Of a stretch of 64,000 bases of DNA, positions 25,501 to 36,108 are shown piece by piece. A program made the position numbers and the translations under genes. Position 1 is the stretch's first letter; every line of letters starts with the position of its first letter. A model generated the notes under the pieces. It was not told the DNA's origin. It was given only the letters and a program-made list of their open reading frames with translations, and ran no database searches. This DNA comes from Sipunculus nudus. Its lineage: Eukaryota; Annelida; Sipuncula; Golfingiida; Sipunculidae. Location of the stretch: NCBI GenBank assembly GCA_026874595.1, contig CM049307.1:27502362-27566361 (forward strand). Direction: 5' to 3'.

Positions 25501-26507
25501 CCATCAGAGGAGATGAAGAATTGGACTCTCTCATCAAGGCTACCATTGCAGGAGGAGGTCAGTATCTTATCATTCATTATCATGATTGACATATTGTGTA
25601 TTTATTCAGTCAGAGCACTTTGTGAGTTTACACATCTGATTTTAAGAAACTGCGGTATGTTCAGTATTGTCACCTTAAATTAACTGTATTATCCTGAAAT
25701 ATGTGCATCTATTAAAAATGTCAGATTTTTAGGATACACCTATTAAGTGGTATTGCAATTCATAACAAATCTTATGTGACAACAGGTAACATGGTGAATT
25801 TGTCGAAATTATTGTTTTAATGATTATCACAGATTAATATTATTTTTTAACTGGCTTATCCTAACCATTAATTTTTTTGCACCAGTTAATTTCAGCCCAG
25901 ATGTGACATGGTACATGAAAACTAGCTGAACCCAACGTGCCATATTATATAATAGAATCAAATTGTATTTGTTGATGGTCGAGAAAAACATTGTTGAAGT
26001 CAGATAGTGCATCTAAGATAGATGTTGCAGCAATATCTGTGTACATGTTTTGTTTTGTTATTGAAATAAGCATTACCCTTACTTTATTATCAACAAATTG
26101 GGAAACTTCATCTGGAACTTAGTCTACGCTAGCTTCTCACACCACTTGTGGCTGGACAAAATAGCAGCGTTAAATACGGTCAAAATATGGGCCAGATTGG
26201 GAAACAATTTTAGTTGCCAACACATTGCATTGTTCTCAACAGTTCCATACGTAAAATTTGAAAATCAGGGCCATGATCACAGAGGAGTTCAGTGACAAGA
26301 ATTAAAGTGATCACTGTCAATTATGATTTGAGTTTACTTTTGAAAGAAACATGCCAGAGATAATTACTTAATTGAACTGTTTCAGTATAAAAGGATTTGT
26401 AATCATTTGACTAATCATGTTTTTGGTTCTCTTTTTTCCCTGCAGGTGTCATCCCTCACATCCACAAGTCTCTGATTGGCAAGAAGGGCTCACAGAAGGC
26501 AGCATGA
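1509..26507 (+). CDS. H2AZ: Histone H2A.Z (H2A.Z/H2A.V variant), five exons
   Basis: Exons are 1509-1511 (ATG only), 1663-1740, 1986-2099, 25428-25557 and 26446-26507, totalling 387 bases for 128 residues plus stop, the same length as vertebrate H2A.Z. Introns 1-3 are phase 0 and intron 4 is phase 1; all are GT-AG (donors gtaaat, gtaaat, gtaagt, gtcagt). The protein begins [20 protein letters not shown], has the histone-fold stretch [20 protein letters not shown], and carries the H2A.Z-diagnostic segment [20 protein letters not shown] followed by [16 protein letters not shown]. The residue pattern is nearer vertebrate H2A.V/H2A.Z.2 (Ala14, Thr38). It replaces H2A in nucleosomes in a replication-independent way and acts at promoters and in DNA repair. 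As expected for such a variant it is intron-containing and polyadenylated. Oddities are a start exon holding only the Met codon and a roughly 23.3-kb third intron filled with transposons. The C terminus lacks the SQ(E/D)-hydrophobic tail of Drosophila H2Av. Confidence 0.97.
2100..3157. other. Start of H2A.Z intron 3, no feature recognised
   Basis: Unique-looking AT-rich intron sequence between the exon 3 donor and the first transposon. No reading frame, RNA gene or repeat was recognised. Confidence 0.6.
3855..6474 (+). mobile_element. Helentron-like family 1, subfamily A copy (A1), full length
   Basis: A 2.6-kb element with head AGCTCAGCTGAC at 3856, a TCCG microsatellite at about 3900-3940, two diverged internal units of about 680 bp (around 3990-4660 and 4670-5270), and a tail with CAGCTGAGC, GACCCATAGGTC and CCCTTG ending near 6474. 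It sits in a T run inside B1. Its length and order match the copy at 20471-23078. No transposition protein is encoded. Confidence 0.85.
6475..6915 (+). mobile_element. Family 2 Helentron-like fragment
   Basis: This stretch matches the interior of the family 2 element at about 32184-32640, sharing the CTAACTGCATTTTCTTAG opening and the GGTGGCGCCACC palindrome (6765-6776). It lacks both family 2 ends and lies between A1 and the next family 1 head. How it came to lie there is unclear. Confidence 0.65.
7304..12185 (+). mobile_element. Family 1 subfamily A copy (A2), enlarged by tandem array
   Basis: The head is at 7305 and the tail ends near 12185 (CAGCTGAGCG, GACCCATAGGTC, CCCTTG). It follows subfamily A order but is about 4.9 kb instead of 2.6 kb because of a 640-bp tandem array at 7815-10887. 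Its second internal unit is shortened relative to A1. It interrupts the C copy. Confidence 0.8.
7815..10887 (+). repeat. Tandem array, about 4.8 copies of a 640-bp unit
   Basis: Units start near 7815, 8455, 9096, 9736 and 10376 (periods 640, 641, 640, 640); the last is partial and ends at 10887 before the normal subfamily A sequence resumes. Copies are nearly identical: one T-run length change near 8521, and a T/C difference in the phrase TTTGGTTACTAG that reads T, T, C, T, C across the five copies. The junction joins CATGCACACATA of internal unit 2 to CAAACCACTCATCTG of unit 1, which points to unequal exchange between the two internal units. Four short frames of 65 codons recur only because the DNA repeats. 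Confidence 0.95.
12186..13275 (+). mobile_element. Family 4 Helentron-like 3' portion with ~180-bp tandem units
   Basis: About six imperfect copies of a unit of 165-180 bp, each opening with TTTTTTCGCAATGCCTGCAG (near 12186, 12366, 12546, 12710, 12890, 13067). The block closes with GCGGGGGCAT and a GTGTCG-TTC-CGACAC hairpin at about 13246-13262. GCGGGGGCAT is the exact reverse complement of ATGCCCCCGC at 39320, the likely head of this family. The 5' end is missing here. Confidence 0.65.
13945..14434 (+). repeat. B1 middle piece with C tract
   Basis: This segment is duplicated at 16809-17284 inside copy B2. Both carry TTACAGATGCAGGGTCCCAC, then a pure C run (about 14107-14134 here), then a shared AT-rich stretch. 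It is part of the subfamily B consensus rather than a separate insertion. Short open frames across it are low-complexity artefacts. Confidence 0.8.
14435..18984 (+). mobile_element. Family 1 subfamily A copy (A3), split by nested B2
   Basis: Head at 14436 with a long TCCG run; left part to about 16062, right part 17984-18984 ending in CAGCTGAGCG, GACCCATAGGTC, CCCTTG. Joining the flanks of the B2 insertion gives the AATTTTAA..TTTTTAATAACAAATT sequence seen uninterrupted in A1 near 5455-5485. A3 in turn interrupts B1 in the phrase AATCAAGTATT, which B2 has whole at about 17271-17290. Confidence 0.85.
16066..17983 (+). mobile_element. Family 1 subfamily B copy (B2), full length, youngest of nest
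   Basis: Uninterrupted 1.9-kb element: head AGCTCAGCTGAC at 16067, TCCG microsatellite about 16110-16160, C tract about 16966-16982, tail CTTCAGCTGAGCACAGTG and CCCTTG ending near 17983. It lies within A3, which lies within B1, so it is the most recent insertion of this chain. It serves as the local reference for the broken copy B1. Confidence 0.88.
19687..20470. other. Intron sequence between nested elements
   Basis: AT-rich intron sequence after B1. The only recognisable item is the half MITE at about 20281-20385, listed separately. No coding potential was seen. Confidence 0.5.
20281..20385. mobile_element. Half copy of GGATCC-type MITE
   Basis: It begins AAGCGGATCCAGGATTATG and continues with GGGGTCCAACCCAGGAG, as in the elements at 264 and 43935, then ends in a G run with no matching right terminal repeat. 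Confidence 0.55.
20471..23078 (+). mobile_element. Family 1 subfamily A copy (A4), full length
   Basis: A 2.6-kb uninterrupted element with head at 20472, TCCG microsatellite, two internal units (about 20590-21240 and 21270-21850) and tail CAGCTGAGCG, GACCCATAGGTC, CCCTTG ending at about 23078. It is collinear with A1 and is the cleanest reference for subfamily A in the window. It is non-coding. Confidence 0.88.
23079..25427. other. End of H2A.Z intron 3, mostly unannotated
   Basis: AT-rich intron sequence up to the exon 4 acceptor. A phrase ATGCATATTTAATGAGGTCA occurs twice (about 23992 and 24128) and suggests an old degenerate repeat. About 24960-25280 has imperfect repeats of a TCTGTTTTATCTGATAGGGC-like phrase. 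No gene was recognised. Confidence 0.5.
25558..26445. other. H2A.Z intron 4, no feature recognised
   Basis: An 888-base intron with donor GTCAGT and acceptor CCCTGCAG. No recognisable repeat or gene was seen in it. Confidence 0.8.
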
Positions 26508-27010
26508 GGTGGAAATCAACACTCATTATGAACTGAATATCACGCAGCATTCACCACTACCCTACTTGGCACAGGGGGGAGGGTGGGAAACTTGACAATG
26601 AAAAGGGTCGGGGTGGGGGGAAGCTGACTACAGGCCTACATTCCCTGGAGGGTAACACAAGTAGTGCTTCAAGTATGATCAGTTTTGAGTGGGCCAGGAG
26701 AGGTCCTCGTTTCTAGGTGTTGGGTTTGTGGTAGTAGAAAGTGTCAAGTTCTGAACGACATCAGTTTATATCTTGAAAGTAATGTATGGGTCTTGAATGT
26801 GTGTCCATTGGAGACAGGATGCGTCAAACCGGCCTGTGTTCATTATTATTTTTTATGCCAGAAATCTGTCCTTGTAGTAGATGTCCACGAATCAAGTTTG
26901 ATGTCATTTCTTAGATTTTATAAACATCTTCATTTTATTCCCAGCCTTTGTTAATATAAAGGCTAGTATCATTGTACCAAAAATAAACTGTACTATTTGT
27001 CTTTATATTT
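26508..27010 (+). terminator. H2A.Z 3' UTR and poly(A) signal
   Basis: A canonical AATAAA lies at 26982-26987, about 475 bases after the stop codon, followed by a T/G-rich stretch suited to cleavage and polyadenylation. I saw no histone-type stem-loop near the stop, which fits a polyadenylated replacement variant. The exact cleavage site is inferred. Confidence 0.75.
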
Positions 27011-27071
27011 TGTGTTTATGCGTTGTGCATGAGTGAGTTTAGTGAATGCTTTCAGTTTAGAATATTATTGT

Positions 27072-28483
27072 ATCGCCAGACTTAGTCTGGAGATACTATG
27101 GTTTAGGCACGGTCGCGTCGCCGCCGCAGAGATTTCTTTTGGACACAATAACTCAAAAAATATTTCACAGATCTTTACCAAACTTGGTATATGTATAGAT
27201 ATGGGTGAGAGGACGACGCCTATTTAAAATGAGGTCATGACCTCAACTAGGAGAGTGACCTTGACCTTGAATAGGTTCAATTTTGGGGAAAATCACACAA
27301 ATTCTTTAATATCTCAAGAAAACTTGCATGGATTGATCCCAAAATCAAGTTGATCGAAGATCATGGATAGGGTTGTCATGTTCCAGAAACTGGTGGCGCC
27401 ACCTATTATTCTTTGTTTTCATGCTGATTAATATCCCCAAAATTGCTACTTGACAGTACTGTGAGCATTATAAGTCAAAAACTAATGGACAGATTTCTTT
27501 CATATTATGCAAATACATAGATATGGGTTATGGGATGATGTTTATTTAAATTGGGGTCATGACCTTTCCTATGAGAGTGGCCTTGACCTTGAATATTGCC
27601 ATATATGGTGAAAATCACAAAAAATCATTAATTTCTCAATAAGGGATGCATGCATTGGTCCAAAAATCAACTTTACCAAAGATCTTTGATAGTAATGTCA
27701 TGTACCGGAAACAGGTGGCGCCACCTGTTATTCTTTTACTTGTTTGTGCCATTTAATACCCCATCATTGCCACTTAACAGTACATTTATAACCTGTGAGC
27801 ATTATAAGTCAAAAACTAATGGACAGATTTCTTTCATATTATGCATTTACATAGACATGGGTTATGGGATGATGTATATATAAATTGGGGTCATGACCTT
27901 TCCTATTAGAGTGGCCTTGACCTTGAATATTGCCATATATGGTGAAAATTACACAAAATCATTAATATCTCAATAAGGGATGCATGAATTGGTCCAAAAA
28001 TCAACATGTTCGAAGATCTTGGAAAGTATTGTCATTTACCGGAAACAGGTGGCGCCACCTGTTATTCTTTTACTTGTTTTGTGCCGTTTAATACCCCATT
28101 ATTGCCATTTATCAGTACTGTGAGCATTATGAGTCAAAAACTAATGGACAAATTTCTTTCATATTATGCATATACATGGATATGGGTTATAGGATAATGT
28201 TTATTTGAATAGGGGTCATGACCTTTCCAATGAGTGGCCTTGACCTTGAATATTGTCATATATGGTAAAAATCACACAAAATCATTAATTTCTCAAAAAG
28301 GGATTTGATTGGTCCAAAAATCAACTTGAACGAAGATCTTGGATAGTGTTGTCATGTACGGGAAACAGTGTGGTCTGATATTAATTGTTGCTGAAGATGG
28401 GGGGCCTATTCTTAAAGGGGGGGAGGGGATTAATTGTCTGGGGATACTATGGCACCTGCGGTGCCAAGAAATATCTAGTTAAT
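27072..28483 (+). mobile_element. Family 3 Helentron-like element
   Basis: The 5' end TATCGCCAGAC pairs with GTCTGGGGATA near 28436, an inverted repeat with one mismatch, and the 3' end has a GGCACC-TGC-GGTGCC hairpin (28451-28465). A 5' hairpin CCAGACTTAGTCTGG is also present. The interior is about three tandem units of roughly 330 bp, each with ATTATGCA..ATGGGTTATGGGATGA-type text and a GGTGGCGCCACC palindrome (27392, 27714, 28048). It lies just downstream of the H2A.Z poly(A) signal. No protein is encoded. Confidence 0.7.
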
Positions 28484-29360
28484 TATGGCAGCAGAATCAT
28501 AAGCACTTAACATGAATTTGACTCAGAACGCCAGCACATATATCTAATGGTAATTTAATTGCCACTATAATTTCCTTCAAAGTATGAAGTTTCCAAAATG
28601 TATGCTTACAGACCTTGCTCACAAGCAAAATAAACAAAGAGTTTGTTTTTTGCGACTCCTCCCATTGGTAATCCCCAGATTTGAGGAAAATATGAATTGT
28701 TTAAAAAGTAATTAGCTAATTTACTAACTGGCTTTTTTAAAACCATGCCATGTTTCATAATTATTAGCTTGGCTGAGCTATAGCATTCAGTCTGTCCGTT
28801 AACAAGTTCCAACTCTAACCATTGGACCCAGAAACGTCTAACTGAATATACAGGAAAGTCCACCAAAAAATCATGGAAAAAAAATTCGGCCTCTGCTACC
28901 TAAACCTCTGAGCTATGGGGCACAGAAATAACCCCCCCCCCCCAAAGAATAATTAAAAGATTGATACATCAGCTCCAGTCTCTGAACAACTATTGCATTG
29001 ATCACAAGATTCTTTGCGTGCTATTCATCATTGAGTGTTAGCAGTTCCTGCAGACTGGTGGCTCCACCTGGATATTTTCGAATTTTTACGCAATTTTAGC
29101 TCAGCTGACTATAAGTCGTCTGAGCTATAGTCGTGGACCATTGTCTGTCGTCCGTCTGTTCGTAGATGTGGCACGTTTTGAGTAAGACCTAGGAATCAAA
29201 ATTTAGCATTATGTTAGATGTCGCCAAGATCTCCTACCAAGCCGAGAACTGGGTCTTTGCGACTTCGTTCCTTTGAGAAATTAAGGAAAAACCTCAATTT
29301 TTAATTAAAAACACTTCAGAACTGCCTATTATCAAAACCACTCATCTATTTTTGCTCATA

Positions 29361-30859
29361 CCGTATGAATAGACGCCCGGGCGTTTATTTTTTTCAAACC
29401 CTGCTTTGACCCGGCGTCTAAACAAGGCCGGCTTCTATTTAAGGCCGGCGTTTATTAAAAAATATATTATCAGGCTCATCCGACAAACTAAAAAATAGAA
29501 CACGCCGAAACAATAAACCCACCGGTAACAACTTAGGGTCACAATTGAAAACATTGCCGGTACACGGATTGTGTTTACGAAATTTCCTTAGATGTAATAG
29601 GGATATGGGAAACGCGCAATCTCCACAATTACGCACCATAATAAGAATTAACGGAGAATCACAGCAAGAGATTGCAGTTGTCCACAAGAATCTGTCCACG
29701 CTGGCCTCAGGTGTTTCATGTGGCTGTTCCATTTTTTTTACACCGCGTGTTTTTTCCCTCTGAACACGGGTGGCTCTTCCATGAACTGTTCTCCGCGTAC
29801 AACTGGTAACAGTGGTTCCATCGAAATACGGGGGGTCGGTACGGCACAGCGTAATTCATTTTCATCACACTTTCCTCCCGTCAACTATTCAACTGATTCA
29901 GATCGACACAGCGTTATCAAGTGTTTCTGACTTGGTTTATACTTAACACGGTTGGCTCTCCCATTAACTGTGCACCGTGGAGAACTGTTAATATTGGTTC
30001 CATCGAAAAACGGGGGGGCTGGTACATATAACGGCACTGCGTAATTCGTTTTCATGACACCTTCCGTCCGACTTTTAACTGATTCAGCTTGACACAGCGT
30101 GTTGAAGCGTTTCCGACCTGGTATATACTTGTATGTGACATTTACTGCCGGGAATATTTCTGAATATAGAGTAATACTATTTTCAACTTTAAAGTTTATC
30201 TCAGAAGCCTGGCTTAATAACAATGGGGACGCACTTAAAGCGCTTAAAAATGAACGCAAGGAGCGTAAATTGGCTTGACAGTAGCTACAAATTGTACCGC
30301 TTGACACCATCATTTGGTTCTTCATGCTACACAAGAAATATGTGCTCAAACGTATTTTAACAGTTCTGTTCAACCATCCGTTAGGTATACTTTTACCGTA
30401 CCAAGATTAACCGCTTGTATCAGGCGGTACTATTGTTATCTAGCTTGACAGCAGTGATAGTGTAAGCTTCTCACTGCTGACGTATTTGTGGAGCGTTTAA
30501 TTGGATCGGTGATCGGCTTTAATCATAAGGACGGATCGGGAATATTTGGTGTCCCCCGTGCATTGAAACAGGCATTCACGTAAGATAAAAACATATTTAC
30601 AGAAGAATTAAATATCAATAAAACACAAATCGAAATTCATACAACAATCTATGGTCAATTTGACTGGTAAATACACCAATTATAGTTAAGGGATAAGACA
30701 TCTGGCGCCAAACATGGAAACTACTCTGACACCAGGCCTGTGAACAAGACCGGCGTCTATTTAAGGCCGGCGTTTATTTTTCTGGGACACTGTTTTACCC
30801 CGGCGACTAAACAAGGCAGGCGACTATTAAAGGCCCGGCGTCTGATCAAGGAAATACGG
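29361..30859. mobile_element. TA-flanked TIR DNA transposon, 1.5 kb
   Basis: It begins CCGTATGAATAGACGCCCGG and ends GGCGTCTGATCAAGGAAATACGG, with inverted outer ends CCGTAT/ATACGG and a TA on both sides (29359-29360 and 30860-30861). Near each end the phrase AAGGCCGGCGTTTATT occurs (about 29441 and 30762), so the subterminal regions also repeat. The precise empty site CTCATATTTACCAT is seen in copies A1 and A4. A 162-codon minus-strand frame (29885-30373) exists but is not recognised as a transposase. The superfamily is not assigned. Confidence 0.75.
29765..30115. repeat. Two-copy imperfect tandem repeat, ~175 bp
   Basis: Within the TIR element, about 29765-29938 and 29945-30115 share GGTTCCATCGAAA, CGGGGG, GGCAC.GCGTAATTC, TTTTCATCACAC-like and GATTCAG phrases in the same order. 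The minus-strand frame across it consequently repeats a motif (KRFNTLCQAESV and KHLITLCRSESV). It is probably a remnant of transposase-region or regulatory DNA; its function is unknown. Confidence 0.65.
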
Positions 30860-33800
30860 TATTTACCATAAATAATCCTCCATATAGTTCCTATGTACAT
30901 GCCAGAAATTAAGTCTGTATTATATAATTTTAAAAAGTTATGGGCCTAAACATAATGTATTTTGTAAATAATTAGGAAAGAAATTTGATCACTTAACACA
31001 AAGCATGTTAAAGCTAAGCACTTTTTTTTTAGTAATATAACTTTCATTAATCACAATTAACTTGTATACCCAAAATTAGATCAAAATCTTTTAAATTTTT
31101 AAAAAATTTTAGCAAAAATAAAAAATTGGTACCTTAAATTTTGACCATGGCACGTTTTTTTCCTGTAACTGCTGTGGATTTAATTTTCAAAGCATGTTTT
31201 TGTTAGCATTTCATCTGTTAACACCAAAAAATTGAAACCACTTGATCAAAAACTGTAGATTTTATTCAAGTTTTCAAGCACCATGTCACATATTGTTTAC
31301 ATCAAGCTAGTGTTATGCAGATGGCTAGAGCTCAGCTCCCCAGCTTCAGCTCTAAGTTCCTTAAATTTGGCATACACTAAGATGTCTCAAAAATCCCTAT
31401 CCATGCCAAGAATTTGGTCACTAGGACTTAATTCCTTCGAGATATCAATGAAAAACTTCATTTTTCCATTAAAAACCCATTGTTACACTTTAAGACTGCC
31501 TAATATTAAAACCACTGATTTAGCAAATTATGCACGCTTGAGGCGAGGCATACACTGGGGTAGCCAGGCAGCTATAATGGCCAGCCACAGTTGATCCAGG
31601 TGTCCAACCCAACTCATCAAGTAGTTGTTTTGAAAAACAACATAACAATAAACAATAAATTAATAAATTTTTATCGGTTTTAATAACAAATTAAGGAAAA
31701 ATTAATAGAAAAGGAATTTGTTAGTTGATGAGTAACAGGAAATTAACTTGCAGTTACTGATGATGTAAGAATCATGTATGGATGGATAGAATGTCAATGT
31801 CAATGTTATTCCAAATAACACCGTGCAGTCACCTATGGTATTTTTCAGTTCAATTTTAATGGTGAAAAAATAAAATATATTTTTCATTACTAATCATTAG
31901 GGATCATATGAAGGTAATTAATGATAGACAAAGAGGCAGTTGATAAAATATTAATCTAGATTCTTACTGTGTCTAGTGTGTAGATTGATTTGTAAGTAGT
32001 CCAAAGTGAATACATTACATTTATTTTTTTAGCGAACCTGTGAGCTTATGCGATGGTGTGGCGTCGTCCGTTATCTGTACGTTAACCCATACTATCTTGA
32101 AAACGGCACGAATTAGCATCATGAAATTTTATGCATAAAATTAGTCATCTAAAAAACTCTATCGGATTTTGCTTATTTTTTGGCTAACTGCATTTTCTTA
32201 GATTTTATAGGGAAAAAGCTAAAAAAGCTTAAAAAAATCTTCTTCTCCGAATCTGTTCAGCCAAATTGTCCAATATTTTACAGAAATGATTCCTGGAACA
32301 ATCTCTTTCAAGTTTGTTCGAATGGTTTAAGTTCGGTGATTTTTGGCCGAGTTACAGGAAGTTGAACTTAGTCATCTGTCCAAAAAAGCATACTAAAATT
32401 ACAATCTCAGAAATGGCTTGAGCTGTCATCACCAAATTTTATGCCAATGTTGGTCACATGAGTCTTATCTGAAATTGAGGTATTTGGTGGCGCCACCTGC
32501 ATCGGCCTTTTTTGTACGGGGGTCATCAATGACCGTATCATACTGACAGCTACAAATAACTTCTTCTCTGAAACGAAATGGCCAAATTGTTTAATATCGC
32601 ACAGAAATGATCCTAGGGTAGTGCTTTCTGAAATTTGTTCAAATGGTCTCAGTTCAGTGACTTTTCGCTAAGTTATGGGAAGCTGAATTTAGTCATATGC
32701 CATAAAAGCCCATTTTAGCTCAGTGGCTACAAAAATCTTCTTCTCAAAAACCACTGGGCCAAATTCTTAAATCTCACACATAAATTATCCTTAGATGTTG
32801 ATAATTCAAGTTTGTTCAAATGGTCTCAGTTCTGTGACTTGGCTGAGTTATGGGAAGCTGAATTTAGTCATATGCCATAACAGCCCATGTAAGCTAAGTG
32901 GCTACAAAAATCTTCTCAACAAAAACCACTGGGCCAAATTCTGAAATCTCACACATAAATTATCTTTAGATGTTGATAATTCAAGTTTGTTCAAATGGTC
33001 TCAGTTCAGTGACTTTTGGCTGAGTTATTGGAAGCTGAATTTAGTCATATGCCATAACAGCCCATGTTAGCTAAGTGGCTACAAAAATCTTCTTCTCAGA
33101 AACCACTGGGCCAAATTCTTAAATCTCACACAATAATTATCCTTAGAAGTTGATAATTCAAGTTTGTTCAAATGGTTTTGGTTCAATGATTTTTGGCTGA
33201 GTTATGGGAAGCTGAACTTTGCCATTTTGCTGTATTTTCCCATATGAGTTATAAACCTACAAAATGTTTTTCTACTGATGATACTGAGGCCAGTTTGTTT
33301 AATATTTTGCAAGAATAATTCCCTGAATCATTCTAATAATAATTGTCTTTTATGGTTCCAAAAAATAAATTTTGGCTGAATTAAAAAGATTGAATTGAGT
33401 CATTTTACCATATATGTTAGCTGTGTGAAGCAGATACATCTAGCCTAGCACCAGTTTATAAGCATCCATTACATCATGCCTCTAGACATTTAGATTTCAG
33501 GTTATCTATGGAAAATATTGACAAGAATGTTTTTAAAAGCTTTTAAAAAATGTAGATTTATGATATTACATATCATCTGTACACTAACTCATAATTTCTC
33601 AGGAATAGCAGGCGCTACCATCCCCAAATTTTATGCAATTATCAGTCACATATCAAATGATGGATTCAGCTTATTTTTGCTATCTGCTTTTACTAAGATT
33701 TTACAGGGAAAAAGCTGGGGAAAAAACTTTAAAAGTCTTCTTCTTGTAAACAGTCCAGCCAAATTGTTCAATATTTTACAGAAATGATCCCAGAGGCGAG

Positions 33801-33924
33801 TCTTCTCATGTTTGTTCAAATGGTTTGTGTTGGATAAATTTTAGCAGAGTTACATAACAGGCCAAGATTGTGTATGTTTCTTGAATAGGTTGAGAAACTG
33901 CCAACTGTTTCAGATTTGGCAACA

Positions 33925-34320
33925 GATCAAGAGTTCATTCAGTGCAGCCAAATATAGGTCAACAGTTCAATCAGTGCAGCCAAGCACAAGGCATGTGATC
34001 ACCTCATGGGCAGCATGTGATCATCTCATGGGTAATATGTGATCACCTCATGAGTATCATGTGATCACCTCATGGGTGTCATGCCCCTCAGGGCTGCATA
34101 TGGAGCCAATCTGTGAGCTTATGCAATTGTGTGGCTACTATTTCAGATCTGGCAATAGGCAAAAGGTCAGCCTGGATTTATTTATAGCTTTCGCAGACTG
34201 CCAACTATGTCAGATTATGCAACAGGTCAAGAGTTTACTCAGTGCAGCCAGGTACAGGTCAAAAGTTCACTCAGTCTAGCCAGGTGCAGGTCAAGAGTTC
34301 ACTCAGTGCAGTAGCCTGAG
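33925..34320 (+). repeat. Short tandem repeats inside family 2 element
   Basis: About four copies of a roughly 23-bp unit with ATGTGATCACCTCATGGG (33992-34082), flanked by several copies of a unit containing CAGTGCAGCCA and AGGTCAA.AGTTCA (33937-33985 and 34235-34312). They are absent from the family 2 fragment at 6475-6915, which covers another part. Confidence 0.75.
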
Positions 34321-34700
34321 CCAGTAATTTGTCACAGTACACTCGAGGCAACAGTCTTTCTCACCTAAGCCTGGTCAGCCCAATGCATCAGACTCAAGGT
34401 AAGTTTGATGTATTGGCCTGATATTCTGACCTGTCTATGTGTCTTTAATGGCTTTCTCGTTCACAAGACAGGTGTCGCCATCTACAATGACTTTTGCAAA
34501 GTGTATGTGCCTGCTTAATTCTACAGAGGAATTTGATATATCAGCCTGTTTATTAGGCATATTTATACATGTCAAATAGCTTTGTCGTATACAAGACTGG
34601 TGGTGCCACCTACAATAATTTTTGTGTTGTGTGCACCCATGCCAGAATTTCAGCAGTGATGATTGTGTATTGTTTCTTGTTCAAAATGTTTAGTACTTGC

Positions 34701-34766
34701 ATTGTTCATATATATGAAAAGTAGTGGTTCAGCATTGTTCATATATATGAAAAGTAGTGGTTCAGC
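34701..34766. repeat. 33-bp perfect direct repeat
   Basis: Two adjacent identical 33-bp copies beginning ATTGTTCATATATATGAAAA, close to the 3' end of the family 2 element. Confidence 0.9.
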
Positions 34767-34907
34767 ATTGAAGTGTTATACCTGGTGTATATCCATATGC
34801 ACAGATTCGCATTAGGCCTGTAGGCCTTGTTTTTAATATAAACAAAAGCCATAAAACCAGGTACTTATGATCATTATTTAAATTTTAAGAATTTTGTGTA
34901 TTCTGGA

Positions 34908-36108
34908 CTAGCTGATAGACCAGGTATACCGGGCTTATTACCGGGGTTGGGGAGATTTATTATCTGAGATGTGAAATGTTGGCTAGTATTTTTTACTCTA
35001 AAAGTTAACAGAAAATATAGGTTTTCAGTATGAAAATGTCTATAAGATATGTATAAACATCATGGCACGTCTGCAGATAACTCACGCACCTCTCTGAGGC
35101 ACAACACTTCTGTGAACAGAAAACGTTTTCATGTCCAGCTGCTTGTATCTTGATTTTGCAACTTACTTTTAAATTACATGAATCCTAAACATACCGTCCG
35201 TCCGTATTAACTGATAACTTGGAGAGATAACACTGGAGACAGTGCGTGAGTGATCCTGCAGTCGCTCCAATATTTTTAACATTTATTTTGCGGGGCCGTC
35301 CTCGCGTCAAGAAATTTATCCCCCGGTATGGTTACCTTGAAGACCTGGTCAGTGATAGTGTTTACACGCGGGGGCATTCAGCTTTTCGATGATATTTGAC
35401 TGGATTCTATCATTGGACGTATAAAAAGTATTAAAGATTTATTTATTGGAAGGAAACTGTTCCTGAAGAAAGAAACGGAAATATGCATACCTCGTAAGTA
35501 GCAGAAGCGGACCCAACGGGACTCCATGCTGACGGTACGTTTTCATTTTCAACCGCCGCAACTTTTTTTCATCGTATCAGACATATTCTGAGGCCTGAAA
35601 CCCCAGACACCACTCTGCCCACCCCAACCCCCCACACCCCAACCTGTTCGTGAAATTGGGACCTTGAATAAGGTTTTGTCATTTTTCCTCCTGGGTAGAA
35701 CTCTCCATTTCATAAAGCGAGAAACATGTGTTTTTCTCTTTCACCGACCACGCACGTGGGTGAGAGCCTCGTTCATATGAAAGGGCCGACAGGCTCAAAT
35801 CCCTCACTGAAAGCAAGCGTTAATTATATGAAGAATAGAAGTGTTTGAGGTTAAAAGACCACGATGAATGCGTTCTGGTCATTGCCGAAGGCAGTTCGGC
35901 TGTGCTCGGTCTTCCCTTTGTGCAAGTCAGTAAAAACGGAAAAATCACTCAAAATTATATGTACATTAAAAATTATTTATTCTCATATCGCCTATGTCAC
36001 TGCGGGCATAATAACCTTTAACATGATGTAAGGCACACTATTGTACACAACGCGGTTTTAGAGAACATTGCGAACAGACGTGAACCGAATTCCTTTTATA
36101 AGTATTAG
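34908..36108. mobile_element. Unassigned 1.2-kb insertion in A5
   Basis: It interrupts the A sequence TTCTGGATTCTCAAC, which other A copies have whole. The left edge begins CTAGCTGATAGACCAGGTAT. About 430 bases in, CCGGTATGGTTACC and AGACCTGGTCAGTGATAG form an imperfect inverted repeat with the left edge. GC content is higher than in the surrounding element. No reading frame or transposase was recognised. It could be one or two elements. Confidence 0.5.

Larger units (their letters stand above)
32031..34830 (+). mobile_element. Family 2 Helentron-like element, full length
   Basis: The head GCGAACCTGTG (32033) pairs with CACAGATTCGC (about 34799-34810), an inverted repeat with one mismatch, and the end has an AGGCCT-GT-AGGCCT hairpin followed by TG. 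It is inserted in a T run of A5, whose flanks rejoin to the sequence present in other A copies (TTATTTTTTAATATAAA). The interior has about four units near 170 bp with AGTGGCTACAAAAATCTTCT, and one GGTGGCGCCACC palindrome (32486-32497). It is non-coding. Confidence 0.8.

Noticed and set aside
26490-26507. SQ near the H2A.Z C terminus as an H2A.X-type phosphorylation tail
   Set aside because: The sequence is GSQKAA, not SQ(E/D)-hydrophobic at the end; it corresponds to GQQKTA/V of ordinary H2A.Z.
29439-30373. Minus-strand frames in the TIR element as a transposase gene
   Set aside because: No recognisable catalytic motif or zinc finger pattern was seen, and part of the frame is a duplicated 175-bp repeat.
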